Source: Arthrobacter sp. ISL-48
GTDB lineage: Bacteria; Actinomycetota; Actinomycetes; Actinomycetales; Micrococcaceae
Direction: 5' to 3'
Assembly (NCBI RefSeq): GCF_018613805.1
Contig: NZ_JAGGPL010000018.1
Coordinates: 248,001-312,000, forward strand
Length of the DNA stretch: 64,000 nucleotides
The notes under the pieces are model-generated. The model saw only the letters and a list, made by a program, of their open reading frames with translations. It made no database searches and was not told the DNA's origin. The stretch's first letter is position 1; the number at the start of each line of letters is the position of its first letter. Both the position numbers and the translations under genes were made by a program. Below are positions 1-8,098 of this stretch, piece after piece.

Positions 1-219
1 CGCTGCCCCGTCTTCGCCGCCCTGCCTGCGGCCAAGAAGGAACAGTGCCTCACCCTGGAACCGCCCCTGGAATACGATCCGCCGTCAGCCGCAGCCCAGG
101 CGCTCGAGGCAGGACCCGTACCGGCTCCGGACCAGCAATTCGCCTGCTTCTTCCCCGATGGCGAACTGGACGAGGACATGCTGGTGGTCCATGAAACGGC
201 GGACCACGATGCACCGTAG
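1..219 (+). CDS. Oligopeptide/dipeptide ABC transporter ATPase, C-terminal end only
   Basis: The frame is open from the first base and ends at TAG after 72 residues. It carries the cysteine-containing tail of oligopeptide/dipeptide ABC ATPases (oligo_HPY region): an RCPVF start, a second Cys near residue 20, and a QQFACFFP stretch where these proteins usually read 'ACH'. The Walker motifs lie upstream of the window. The substrate-binding lipoprotein follows 52 bases later on the same strand, which supports a peptide or nickel/opine-type importer operon. The protein would energise uptake from the cytoplasmic face of the membrane. The acidic Pro/Ala-rich end after the Cys motif is variable in this family and says nothing about substrate. 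Confidence 0.8.
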   Translation, partial: RCPVFAALPAAKKEQCLTLEPPLEYDPPSAAAQALEAGPVPAPDQQFACFFPDGELDEDMLVVHETADHDAP

Positions 220-271
220 ATTTTTTCGACCCATCACAAGCACCACCACTCGCACCAATGAAGGGAACACC

Positions 272-1990
272 ATGAAGAATCGGACCAGAATTGGCGGAGC
301 GGCGGTCATTGCTGCGGCTCTGACGCTGACGGCCTGTGGCTCGGGAGGCTCACCCACGGGGCCGGAGTCCGCCAAGGGACAGCAAGCCGGCAGCGATCTC
401 TCCAAACTGATCAGCATCAATGCCAAGGACGCCAAGGACCTTCAGCAGGGCGGCAAGGTCACGCTTCCACTGCTCAGTATCGGCCCGGACTTCAACGGGT
501 TCTCCAACAACGGCAACAGTTCTGACAACTCGGCACTGATGGCTTCGATCAATCCGGTAACGGTGTCAAGTGGCGGCATCGGGGGGTGCTGGAAGTTCGA
601 TTTCGTGGGAAAGGCCACCCCCAACAAGGACTTCTGCGAGTCGGTGGACAGCGAGATCAAGGATGGCAAGCAGACCATCACCATCAAGGTCAACCCTAAG
701 GCCACGTACAACGACGGCACGCCCATCGACATCAAGGCCTTCCAGAACACCTGGAACATTCTCAAGGGCTCAAATCCCGATTACGACATCGTGAACTCCG
801 GCGCCTATCAGTTCGTTGACTCGGTGGAGGCGGGCAGCAGCGACAAGGAAGTCATCGTCAAGACCAGCCAACCGGTCTACCCGCTGGACTCCCTCTTCTT
901 CGGCCTAATCAACCCTAATGTTAATTCCCCCGAGATTTTCAACAACGGCTTCAACGGCAACCTGCACCCGGAATGGATGGCCGGGCCGTTCAAGCTGGAC
1001 AAGTATGACAGCGCAGCCAAGACCGTAACGGCCGTCGCGAATGACAAATGGTGGGGAACCAAGCCTGTCCTGGAAAGTGTCACCTTCCGTCAGCTGGAGT
1101 CAAGTGCACAGATCGCTGCCTTCAAGAACGGCGAAATTGACGCCATGTCGGCGAATACGGTCGCACTCTACAAGCAGGTGGACGGGACCAAGGATTCCGA
1201 GGTCCGCCGCGGGCAACGGCTCTTCGCAGGTGGCATGAACATCAACGCCCAGAAGGTTCCAGATGTCGCTGTCCGTAAGGCCATCTTCACCGCTGTTGAC
1301 CGCGCGGCCGTGCGCAAGGTCCGCTTCAACGGCCTGAACTGGGACGAGCCGAGCTCCGGCTCCATGATGCTCCTGCCGTTCTCCGAGTACTACCAGGACA
1401 ACTACCCGGTCAAGGAAACCGGCGCGGATGCGGCCAAGAAGGTCCTGACCGACGCCGGCTACACTCCTAACGCGTCGGGCATCATGGAGAAGGACGGAAA
1501 GCCGGCCGCTTTCAGGATCAGCAACTTCGGCGACGACCCCACGTCGCTCGCCACCACGCAGACGCTGCAGAAGCAGCTGCAGGCAGGCGGTATGGATGTG
1601 GGCATCGACCAGCGCGCCTCCGCGGACTTCAACAAGGTCATGGGCGGCCGTGACTTCGACCTCAGCCTTTCCGGCTATACCGTTGGAGCCGATGCAACGG
1701 ACTCCGTGAAGCAGTACTACGATTCCAAGGTCAGCGAGAACAAACTGGGCGACGCGGAACTGGACGCAGACATCGCCAAGCTGGCCACCATCGAAGACAA
1801 CGCCGAGCGTAACAAGGCGGCCATGGAAGTTGAGCGCAAGCATATGGCCAAGTACTTCTCTCTGGGTCCCGTGTTCAACGGCCCGCAGATCTCCTTCGTC
1901 CGCACCGGCCTGGCAAACTACGGACCGTCACTGTTCCAGAGCCTGTCCCAGGTTCCGGATTGGAGCACCCTGGGCTGGGTCAAGAAGTAA
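272..1990 (+). CDS. Family 5 ABC transporter substrate-binding lipoprotein
   Basis: This 572-residue extracellular solute-binding protein belongs to the DppA/OppA class. The ATG at 272 is chosen because it follows AAGGGA and opens directly on a lipoprotein signal peptide: positive MKNRTR, hydrophobic AAVIAAALTLTA, lipobox LTAC with Cys22. An in-frame start at 158 would add 38 residues overlapping the upstream ATPase gene, and is rejected. Family features include 'TYNDGTPID' near residue 150 and the late 'GVDAT/SVKQYYDS' region. It should be tethered to the outer face of the membrane and deliver peptides (or a related ligand) to the transporter whose ATPase ends at 219. The ligand cannot be read from sequence. 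Confidence 0.9.
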   Translation: MKNRTRIGGAAVIAAALTLTACGSGGSPTGPESAKGQQAGSDLSKLISINAKDAKDLQQGGKVTLPLLSIGPDFNGFSNNGNSSDNSALMASINPVTVSSGGIGGCWKFDFVGKATPNKDFCESVDSEIKDGKQTITIKVNPKATYNDGTPIDIKAFQNTWNILKGSNPDYDIVNSGAYQFVDSVEAGSSDKEVIVKTSQPVYPLDSLFFGLINPNVNSPEIFNNGFNGNLHPEWMAGPFKLDKYDSAAKTVTAVANDKWWGTKPVLESVTFRQLESSAQIAAFKNGEIDAMSANTVALYKQVDGTKDSEVRRGQRLFAGGMNINAQKVPDVAVRKAIFTAVDRAAVRKVRFNGLNWDEPSSGSMMLLPFSEYYQDNYPVKETGADAAKKVLTDAGYTPNASGIMEKDGKPAAFRISNFGDDPTSLATTQTLQKQLQAGGMDVGIDQRASADFNKVMGGRDFDLSLSGYTVGADATDSVKQYYDSKVSENKLGDAELDADIAKLATIEDNAERNKAAMEVERKHMAKYFSLGPVFNGPQISFVRTGLANYGPSLFQSLSQVPDWSTLGWVKK

Positions 1991-2015
1991 CCCCTCCCGC
2001 CTCGCACAAACCAAC

Positions 2016-2066
2016 ACGGCCAAGGCCGGCATCCTCTGGATTTCCCGAGGTGCCGGCCTTCGCCGT
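2016..2066 (+). terminator. Hairpin terminator after the binding-protein gene
   Basis: ACGGC and AAGGCCGGCA (2016-2031) pair with TGCCGGCCTT and GCCGT (2051-2066). This gives a stem of about 15 bp with one C/C mismatch and a 19-base loop, followed by TTTTCC. It lies 26 bases after the stop codon, as expected for a rho-independent terminator in high-GC DNA. Confidence 0.75.
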
Positions 2067-2088
2067 TTTCCCCAACCCGCATCCTGGG

Positions 2089-2268
2089 AACCCTCTTGCA
2101 GATCCTGCTGGTTTTCTCCAGACCCTCTTGCAGATCCTGCTCAATCCTCTCCTGATCTATGAGAGAGGGCCGCCGGAAAGGCGACAGGACGTGAGAGAGC
2201 GTTTGTGGAAAGGCGGCAGGATGTGAGAGAGCGTTTGTGGAAAGGCGACAGGACGTGAGAGAGCGTTT
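2089..2268. repeat. 32-bp intergenic repeat cluster, two forward and three inverted units
   Basis: Two forward units with core CCCTCTTGCAGATCCTGCT begin at 2089 and 2121 (period 32). Three units in the other orientation, core GACAGGACGTGAGAGAGCG or close variants, begin at 2175, 2207 and 2239 (period 32, the last slightly short). On the complementary strand the second group reads CGCTCTCTCACGTCCTGTC, clearly related to the first group, so the block can fold into a long imperfect hairpin. The next gene's open frame runs back into this block, giving a misleading N-terminal extension. Diverged copies with the same period occur at 14004-14052. Confidence 0.85.
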
Positions 2269-2296
2269 GGAAGGCGGGCCGGGTAGCGTTTCCCCT

Positions 2297-3370
2297 ATGA
2301 CGGGGATTGAAGCTGAACGCACCACCATCCGCACCGCCGTCGTCGGCTACGGCCTCTCGGGGAGCGTATTCCACGCGCCGCTGATCGCGGCTGATCCCCG
2401 CTATTCGTTGGACATCATCGCAACGTCCGACGCCGGGCGGCAGTCTGACGCGCGCGGGCGTTACCCCGGTGCCACCACAGTGCCCGACGGCGATGCGGTG
2501 CTGGCGCGCGCCGGGAACCTTGACCTCGTGGTGCTGGGGACTCCGCCGGCAACCCACTATCCGCTGGCGAAGGCCGCTCTCGAGGCGGGGCTCGACGTCG
2601 TGGTCGACAAGCCCTTCGCGGTGCGCAGTGCGGAGGGGCAGGAACTGATCGCGCTGGCGGGCCGGCTGGGACGGGTGTTGACCGTGTTCCAGAACCGGCG
2701 GTGGGACGGGGATTTCCTGACTCTGCGGAAGCTGCTCGCGGGTGACGCCCTGGGAAACGTGACCCGGCTCGAGTCCCGGTTTGAGCGCTGGTCGCCGGAA
2801 ATTTCCAAGGCCTGGAAGGCCGACGCCACGGCGGCTGACGGCGGAGGAGTCCTGTTTGACCTTGGCAGCCACCTCATCGACCAGGCCCTCCAGCTCTTCG
2901 GCCCAGCCACAGTGGTCCATGCCGAACTCCTGGCCCGGCGCCCGGACGAGAAGGTTGACGATGATTGCTTCCTGGTGCTGCGGCACGAGTCCGGGGTGAT
3001 CAGTCATCTGACCATGAACATGCTCTGCGCCCAGCAGGGTCCGCGCTTCCGCGTCCTTGGCTCGGCCGGAGGTTTCACGAAACAGGGCGTGGATCCGCAG
3101 GAGCCGTACATTCTGGCCGGCGGCAGCCCGCTGGATGAGGATTACGGCGTGGAGGCACCGGAATGGGCCGGAGTCCTGGGCCGAAACGGCCACTTGGACG
3201 CCCTGCCCACCGAACACGGCGCCTACCCTGAGTTCTACCGGATGCTGGGGGACAAGATTCTCGACGGCGGGACGGCATCGCCGCTGCCGCTTCCAGTGGA
3301 CCCGGAAGACGCCGTCGAAACCCTCAAATTAATAGAAGAAGCACGGGAACTGGGCGCTGATAATACCTGA
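2297..3370 (+). CDS. Gfo/Idh/MocA family NAD(P)-dependent oxidoreductase
   Basis: The protein has 357 residues. An N-terminal Rossmann fold reads 'AVVGYGLSGSVFHAPLI' near residues 13-29, followed by the family 'DKPFA' motif (Lys about residue 96). The C-terminal domain has a 'DLGSHLIDQALQLFG' stretch typical of the inositol/glucose-fructose oxidoreductase fold. The ATG at 2297 is used; the 20 codons upstream are repeat-derived. The overall pattern (GxGxSGxxFH, then DLGSHLIDQ) is that of the YdgJ-like branch acting on sugars or polyols, probably in the cytoplasm. It stands alone between the repeat cluster and a convergent alanine dehydrogenase, so context gives no substrate. Confidence 0.85.
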   Translation: MTGIEAERTTIRTAVVGYGLSGSVFHAPLIAADPRYSLDIIATSDAGRQSDARGRYPGATTVPDGDAVLARAGNLDLVVLGTPPATHYPLAKAALEAGLDVVVDKPFAVRSAEGQELIALAGRLGRVLTVFQNRRWDGDFLTLRKLLAGDALGNVTRLESRFERWSPEISKAWKADATAADGGGVLFDLGSHLIDQALQLFGPATVVHAELLARRPDEKVDDDCFLVLRHESGVISHLTMNMLCAQQGPRFRVLGSAGGFTKQGVDPQEPYILAGGSPLDEDYGVEAPEWAGVLGRNGHLDALPTEHGAYPEFYRMLGDKILDGGTASPLPLPVDPEDAVETLKLIEEARELGADNT

Positions 3371-3392
3371 AAGCCGACCGGACAATACGGGG

Positions 3393-4511
3393 CTAGGCGG
3401 AAACCAGTTCGTGCCAGTCGGCCACGAGGGGCAGGTTATGCGCCTCGGACACCGAGTGGTGCGCCACATGGCCGCCCGCGATGTTGAGGCCGGCAGCGAG
3501 GGCCGGATCCCGGTCGAACGCTGCCCTGACGCCCAGGTTGGCCAGCGAAACCGCGTACCGCAGCGTGACGTTGGTCAGCGCGTACGTGGACGTGTTGGGC
3601 ACGGCGCCGGGCATGTTGGCCACGCAGTAGAAAATGGTGTTGTGAACCTTGTACGTGGGCTCCTGGTGGGTGGTGGGATGCGTGTCCTCGAAGCAGCCGC
3701 CCTGGTCCACCGCGATATCGACCAGTACTGAGCCGGGCTTCATCCGGGCGACGAGCTCGTTGCTGACCAGCTTGGGAGCCCTGGCTCCCGGGATCAGCAC
3801 GGAGCCGATTACCAGGTCCGCGTCCACCACTGACTTCTCGATCTCGTACTTGTTCGATGCCACCGTCTTCAGCCTGCCCTGGTACTGGGCATCCAGTTCA
3901 CGGAGGCGGTTGATGTTGATGTCCAGGATGGTCACATCGGCGCCGAGGCCAAGGGCCATCGCGGCGGCGTTGGTGCCCGCCACGCCCGCGCCGAGCACCA
4001 CAACCTTGGCCGGGCGGACTCCCGGGACGCCGCCCAGCAGCACTCCCTTTCCGCCGGCTGGTGCCATGAGTGAGGTGGCCCCCACCTGGACAGAGAGGCG
4101 GCCGGCAACTTCGGACATCGGCGCAAGCAGGGGGAGGGTGCGGCCTTCCTGAACGGTCTCATAGGCGATGGCGGTGACGCCGGAGTTGATGAGTTCGTGG
4201 GTCAGCTCGGGCTCAGCGGCGAGGTGCAGGTAGGTGAACAGCACCAGGCCCTTGCGGAAGCGGTGGTATTCGGCCTTGATGGGTTCCTTGACCTTCATCA
4301 CCATCTCAGCACGGGCCCACACGTCGTCCGCTTCGGCAACAATTTCAGCGCCGGCGATCGCGTATTCCTCGTCCGTGATGCCCGAGCCGAGGCCGGCGCC
4401 GCGCTCCACGAGGACCGTATGGCCATGCATGAGGAATTCATGAACGCCGGCGGCAGTGATGGCTACGCGGAATTCGTTGTTCTTGATCTCTTTGGGGACA
4501 CCGATGATCAT
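3393..4511 (-). CDS. ald: Alanine dehydrogenase
   Basis: This 372-residue enzyme matches family length and catalyses reversible NAD-dependent deamination of L-alanine to pyruvate and ammonia. The start at 4511 gives the conserved [17 protein letters not shown] opening; a longer open frame upstream lacks similarity. Visible signatures are the 'MKVKEPI' substrate-binding lysine region, '[11 protein letters not shown]' with the catalytic His, the NAD-binding '[13 protein letters not shown]' and the C-terminal '[16 protein letters not shown]'. It is transcribed away from a PucR-type regulator at 4745. The Bacillus alanine dehydrogenase gene is activated by the PucR-type protein AdeR, so local control is a reasonable inference. 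Confidence 0.97.
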   Translation of the reverse strand: MIIGVPKEIKNNEFRVAITAAGVHEFLMHGHTVLVERGAGLGSGITDEEYAIAGAEIVAEADDVWARAEMVMKVKEPIKAEYHRFRKGLVLFTYLHLAAEPELTHELINSGVTAIAYETVQEGRTLPLLAPMSEVAGRLSVQVGATSLMAPAGGKGVLLGGVPGVRPAKVVVLGAGVAGTNAAAMALGLGADVTILDININRLRELDAQYQGRLKTVASNKYEIEKSVVDADLVIGSVLIPGARAPKLVSNELVARMKPGSVLVDIAVDQGGCFEDTHPTTHQEPTYKVHNTIFYCVANMPGAVPNTSTYALTNVTLRYAVSLANLGVRAAFDRDPALAAGLNIAGGHVAHHSVSEAHNLPLVADWHELVSA

Positions 4512-4744
4512 TCTGGGCTCCAGTTTCACAGGCCGGGTAGGCCTGAAATCGCGGGGTAAGTTGTGATTCCAGAATAAATCCGGCTGTGAGGCAGGCGACA
4601 CGAAGTGCCGCCAGGCGCGAAGCCAAAACCGCGTGATTCCACGGTTTTTTATTCTTCTACCTAGACATTTGTCCTGTGTGGGGACGTCAGGTGTCGCCTC
4701 GTGTCCGTTCACCTGAATCCTCCGGCGGCCAGTAGTGTGGGCCC
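4512..4744. promoter_or_regulatory. Divergent ald/pucR control region with inverted repeat
   Basis: This 233-base region separates the divergent genes. At 4625-4648 AAAACC and GGTTTT flank a core that itself contains GTG-ATTC-CAC, giving a nested but slightly off-centre inverted repeat. It is the clearest candidate operator for the neighbouring PucR-type protein. An AT-rich run (TTTTTTATTCTTCTA) follows at about 4645-4659 and could hold promoter elements. No direct proof of function is visible. Confidence 0.4.
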
Positions 4745-5965
4745 ATGCAGCAGCACGACGTGGAACAGCTTGTGGAGCATGTGGCACAGAAGCTCGGTAG
4801 AGGACTTTCGCTGGAGGACCTGGACGGTTTGCTGCTCGCCTACAGCTCCAACCAGTCCCATGCCGACCGGGTCCGGGTCAATTTCCTGCTGAGTAAACGC
4901 GTCCCCGCGGACGTCAGCGCGTGGCAGCTGTCGCACGGCATCGCGACGGCGGTCCGGCCGGTAGTGGTCCCCGCCAACCCGGACCTGGGGATGCTGGGCC
5001 GGGTCTGCGTTCCACTGATGGTGCGCGGCTTTCGCGTGGGCTACCTGTGGGTCCAGCAGGACTCGGCGGAGGAAAGCCCCGCGGCGATCCTCACCCAGCT
5101 GCCTGACGTCAACCAGGAACTGGAGCTGCTGTCCGGCCTGCTGCTGGAATCCAATACGGCGGAATCCGAGTTCCGGCGCGGCCGCGAGCGCGAGTTCCTC
5201 GCCGCATGTTCCGGTGAGTCCAACGCCGTGGCTGCCGTAGCCGGATGGAAGGAAATCCAGGGCAGGGGGCCGTGGCAGGTGGTCACCGTCCTCGATGCGG
5301 ACGGCTGGACGGGCGGCCCAGACCCCATAGCCTCCACACTGATCCACAGATCCGCTGCCCTGCAGGCCACGGTGGGCGTGGACGTCGCCCTGTTCAGTGC
5401 AGGCACGGAGACCCATTCCGTGGTCCTTTTCCGGGAATCCATCGGCCGGGCAAACCATGCCCAGGTGCTGGTCCACTACCAGCTGGAGCTGGCCAAGCGC
5501 TCGGGCCGCCCCGTGCACCGGATCATCCTGGGGATCAGTGAGGGGTTTGCCAAGCCGCGCGAATTGGCAGAGGCCTACCGGCAGTCAAAGCAGGCGGCGC
5601 AGGCCGCAGCTGTCGATCCTCAGCTTGGGGAGCTGGTGGATTGCCGCGACACAGGGGTCTACCAGCTGCTGGCCTCCGCTGGCGGCGGCGCGGGCTCTTG
5701 GGCGGATTCCGGATCTGTCTTCTTCCGCATGCTCGAGGATCACGACCGTAACGGCGAACTTATCCCCGTCCTCGAACTCCTGTACGACAACGACGGCTCG
5801 GTCCAGGATGTGGCCATGAAGCTCCACCTCCACCGCAGCAGCATCTACAACCGGCTGGGCCGTATCCGTCAGCTCCTGGGAGTGGACCCGCTCAAGGGTA
5901 TGGCGAGGCTGGAACTCCATGCTGCCCTCAAGATGCGGCGCTGGGCAGCACGGCCCAGGATATAG
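4745..5965 (+). CDS. PucR/CdaR-type transcriptional regulator, likely for ald
   Basis: The protein has 406 residues. The C-terminal helix-turn-helix is the PucR type: 'VAMKLHLHRSSIYNRLGRIRQLLGVDP' lies around residues 356-385, preceded by the 'LELLYDNDGSVQ' linker. The N-terminal part resembles a GAF-like sensor, and the central part a GGDEF-like degenerate domain usual in this family. It is divergent from alanine dehydrogenase. By analogy with AdeR of Bacillus it probably senses alanine or nitrogen state and activates ald; this is inference from arrangement. The ATG at 4745 has only a weak ribosome site but no upstream alternative fits better. Confidence 0.85.
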   Translation: MQQHDVEQLVEHVAQKLGRGLSLEDLDGLLLAYSSNQSHADRVRVNFLLSKRVPADVSAWQLSHGIATAVRPVVVPANPDLGMLGRVCVPLMVRGFRVGYLWVQQDSAEESPAAILTQLPDVNQELELLSGLLLESNTAESEFRRGREREFLAACSGESNAVAAVAGWKEIQGRGPWQVVTVLDADGWTGGPDPIASTLIHRSAALQATVGVDVALFSAGTETHSVVLFRESIGRANHAQVLVHYQLELAKRSGRPVHRIILGISEGFAKPRELAEAYRQSKQAAQAAAVDPQLGELVDCRDTGVYQLLASAGGGAGSWADSGSVFFRMLEDHDRNGELIPVLELLYDNDGSVQDVAMKLHLHRSSIYNRLGRIRQLLGVDPLKGMARLELHAALKMRRWAARPRI

Positions 5966-5990
5966 GCGCCCCGGCATCAGGCCGGGGCGC
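5966..5990. terminator. Hairpin terminator after the PucR gene
   Basis: GCGCCCCGGC (5966-5975) pairs perfectly with GCCGGGGCGC (5981-5990) around a five-base ATCAG loop. It starts directly after the TAG stop and sits between convergent genes, so it may serve both strands. Confidence 0.8.
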
Positions 5991-6001
5991 GTACGGCAGT
6001 A

Positions 6002-6418
6002 TCAGGCGGCGTTGCCTTCGCGCTTGGGTGGTTCACCCGGCGGCCGGCCAAGGACGGATGAATCAAGGCCCGAGGTGTCGTTCCCAACTGCGGGCTGGTT
6101 CCCCTGCCCAGGGCGGTCCAGGGAAGACTGCTGAGCGATGCCCTGGTGAAGGGCCGGACCTGTTTCCCGTCTGGGCTCGAGGGTCGCTGCCGGCTCCAGG
6201 GAGGTGGCCTGTTCCAGCGACGCCGCCTGCTGCAACGTCACGGACGCACGGCGGCGCCGGGTCAGCGCGCTGTCAGCCCACATCGCAACGGCCACAAAAA
6301 CTACGCAGCTGGACATCACCACGGCCGTATTATTCAGTTTCATGGCTGATCCGAGAAAGGCAGCCACCAGCATGGCGGCAATGCCCGCCACCACGTGCAA
6401 CCCTCTGAATCTCCCCAC
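6002..6418 (-). CDS. Small two-helix membrane protein of unknown function
   Basis: The protein has 138 residues with a GTG start at 6418. Two membrane segments occur at the N-terminus: 'VVAGIAAMLVAAFLGSA' and 'AVVMSSCVVFVAVAMWA'. A basic TRRRR turn and a hydrophilic tail follow. The tail contains a short imperfect repeat (LQQAASLEQ, ATSLEP, AATLEP). No family is recognised. Membrane anchoring with a cytoplasmic tail fits the positive-inside rule. The gene is convergent with the PucR gene and not obviously part of an operon. The weak ribosome site leaves the exact start uncertain; an internal Met (MLVAAF) is possible. Confidence 0.6.
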   Translation of the reverse strand: MGRFRGLHVVAGIAAMLVAAFLGSAMKLNNTAVVMSSCVVFVAVAMWADSALTRRRRASVTLQQAASLEQATSLEPAATLEPRRETGPALHQGIAQQSSLDRPGQGNQPAVGNDTSGLDSSVLGRPPGEPPKREGNAA

Positions 6419-6493
6419 GATTCTAAGCTTAACCCCGGTCAGCGACGTGTTTCAGGGCTTGGTGAGGATCGTTGCTTGATCCTTATCACTCCG

Positions 6494-6913
6494 TCACGCG
6501 GTGGCGGATCCGCCGTCATTTTTTGCGGGCGGCTGCTTGGCCTGCTCGGTCTTCTTCTGCTGGTCCAGCCACGCCATGATGGCGGCCAGCCGGATGCGCC
6601 GGTGAGTGCCGCGGTATTCCACTGGAATCTCGCCGCGGTCCGTCATGTTGCGGAGGTAGGTGTGGGAGATCCCCGCGAGTTCCGCAGCCTTCGATGTGGT
6701 GAGCAATTCCTCGACGCTGCTGACCGTCACCGCTTCGCCGCGGCTGAACCGGCCGAGGAGGTCTACCACGGCGTCCCTCGCCTGGGGCGGGAGCCGGTGG
6801 ACCGTCCCGTCCACGAATACGGTGATGTCATGGCTGCCCTCGAGCGCCAGCTGCAGTTTCTCTGCATCCTCGGCCGCCAGGCCGGACGTCATCCTCGGAG
6901 CTATCAGTGCCAT
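6494..6913 (-). CDS. Excisionase/MerR-type helix-turn-helix DNA-binding protein
   Basis: The protein has 139 residues. The C-terminal half holds a winged-helix excisionase-type motif: 'LLTTSKAAELAGISHTYLRN' followed by the recognition-wing sequence 'IPVEYRGTHRRIRLAAIMAWLDQ'. The N-terminal half ('ITVFVDGTVHRLPPQARDAV') looks like the oligomerisation part of actinobacterial antitoxin-like regulators that precede a PIN toxin. No toxin lies next to it here, so it is either a solitary regulator or an orphan antitoxin. The ATG at 6913 is close to the start of the divergent hydrolase, leaving about 60 bases of shared promoter. Confidence 0.75.
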   Translation of the reverse strand: MALIAPRMTSGLAAEDAEKLQLALEGSHDITVFVDGTVHRLPPQARDAVVDLLGRFSRGEAVTVSSVEELLTTSKAAELAGISHTYLRNMTDRGEIPVEYRGTHRRIRLAAIMAWLDQQKKTEQAKQPPAKNDGGSATA

Positions 6914-6975
6914 GGCAACAGCCTAGCCCGGTCTCTATGGACGGCTCCTCTGGACGGTGGCGGTATGCTCGGCTG

Positions 6976-7758
6976 ATGAAACTCAGTGGCGGAAAGGACG
7001 TTGAATCTGGCGGTCTGAAGGGCCGGCTTTACGTGTCCCTGGCGGACGGCGGGAGCGTCCCCCGCGCAACGTACGTGCTCCTGCACGGGATCGGCGTCTC
7101 CCACCGCTATCTCGCGCGATTGCACCAGGAACTCGCCATGTCTGCGGACGTCTACTCGTTTGACCTTCCGGGCTTCGGCGACGCCCCGCAGCCGCGGCGC
7201 CAGGTGCCCGTGGGGGAGTATGCGGCGTTTGTGAATGCCGCCCTGGCCGGTGCCGGTGTCCGCTCGTGCGTAGTGATAGGCCATTCCATGGGCACCCAGT
7301 TTGCCGTGGAACTCGCGCTGCAGGAGCCCGGGCTGGTGGCCGGCGTGGTGCTCATGGGCCCGGTGGTGGACTCCGGCAGGAAGTCGGTGCTGGCCCAGGC
7401 AACCGCCCTGACGCGCGATGCCATGTTCAGTGAAAGCCTGTCCTCGAACGTCGTTGTGTTTTCGGATTATGTCCGCGCGGGGCCCCGTTGGTACCTGACC
7501 GAATTGCCGGTCATGATGAGCTATCCCCTTGAATCCAGGGTCCAGGGCGTCAGCCAGCCCGTGCTGGTGATGCGCGGAAGCCGGGACCCAGTTGCACGTC
7601 ATCCGTGGTGCGAACGCCTCTCGAAGCAGGCACCCCAAGGCACCCTGGTGGAGATCCCCGGGCAGGGCCACGTCTTCCAGCACACAGCCCCCCGCCCGGC
7701 CGCCGCGGCCATCAGCAGCTGGGTCCGGACGGTGGACGGCTTCGGCGTGACTGCTTAA
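6976..7758 (+). CDS. Alpha/beta-fold hydrolase
   Basis: The protein has 260 residues. It has the oxyanion 'LLHGIGVSHRY' motif near residues 35-45, the nucleophile elbow 'GHSMGTQFA' with Ser around residue 105, an acid in 'MRGSRDPVARH' and the catalytic His in 'GQGHVFQ' near the C-terminus, so the triad is complete. The ATG at 6976 is chosen because the earlier in-frame start at 6907 would overlap the divergent HTH gene and gives a non-conserved extension. The natural substrate is unknown; members hydrolyse esters, lactones or C-C bonds. No signal peptide, so cytoplasmic. Confidence 0.85.
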   Translation: MKLSGGKDVESGGLKGRLYVSLADGGSVPRATYVLLHGIGVSHRYLARLHQELAMSADVYSFDLPGFGDAPQPRRQVPVGEYAAFVNAALAGAGVRSCVVIGHSMGTQFAVELALQEPGLVAGVVLMGPVVDSGRKSVLAQATALTRDAMFSESLSSNVVVFSDYVRAGPRWYLTELPVMMSYPLESRVQGVSQPVLVMRGSRDPVARHPWCERLSKQAPQGTLVEIPGQGHVFQHTAPRPAAAAISSWVRTVDGFGVTA

Positions 7759-7770
7759 TCCACTGCCGCC

Positions 7771-8049
7771 CTATTCGGCGTCGAGGTCCGTCTCCAGGAG
7801 CTTCACGAGCGAATCGAGCGCCGCCTCTGCCCCCTCGCCTTCGGCGCGCAGCACCACCACGTCGCCCTTGCCGGCACCGAGCGTCATGAGGGAGAGGATG
7901 CTCGAGGCGTCCAGCGCGTCATCCTCCGGCTCGCCCTGCATGGCAATGGTGACATCCACTCCCACGTCGCCGGCGGCCTCTGCGAAGAGCGCGGCCGGAC
8001 GCGCGTGGAGGCCGGAACGGCTCGCGATCGTGGCGGTGCGTTCGGGCAT
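7771..8049 (-). CDS. ptsH: PTS phosphocarrier protein HPr
   Basis: HPr has 92 residues, slightly above the usual 85-90. The phospho-acceptor site is 'RSGLHARPA' with His15. The regulatory-serine region reads 'SSILSLMTLG' (Ser49/50), shifted by an acidic EPEDD insertion relative to the classical Ser46. AGGAGG precedes the ATG at 8049 and decides the start; the longer frame is ignored. The gene follows enzyme I after a 49-base gap on the same strand. HPr shuttles phosphate from enzyme I to sugar-specific EIIA domains such as that of the mannitol permease at 10785. Whether the serine is phosphorylated in Actinobacteria is doubtful. Confidence 0.95.
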   Translation of the reverse strand: MPERTATIASRSGLHARPAALFAEAAGDVGVDVTIAMQGEPEDDALDASSILSLMTLGAGKGDVVVLRAEGEGAEAALDSLVKLLETDLDAE

Positions 8050-8098
8050 TGTTCCTCCTAATGGTGCGGGGCCTGCCGGGTGATGCTGCGTCCGCAAT

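Noticed and set aside
1100..1843. Minus-strand frame of 247 residues inside the binding-protein gene
   Set aside because: It is a shadow of the lipoprotein gene, with His/Val/Leu-rich non-protein composition and no ribosome site.
2089..2268. CRISPR-like array
   Set aside because: The 32-base period has no unique spacers between identical repeats; units are contiguous and change orientation.
2141..3217. Minus-strand frame of 358 residues opposite the Gfo/Idh/MocA gene
   Set aside because: It mirrors the real gene and ends in the 32-bp repeat block; no domain is visible.
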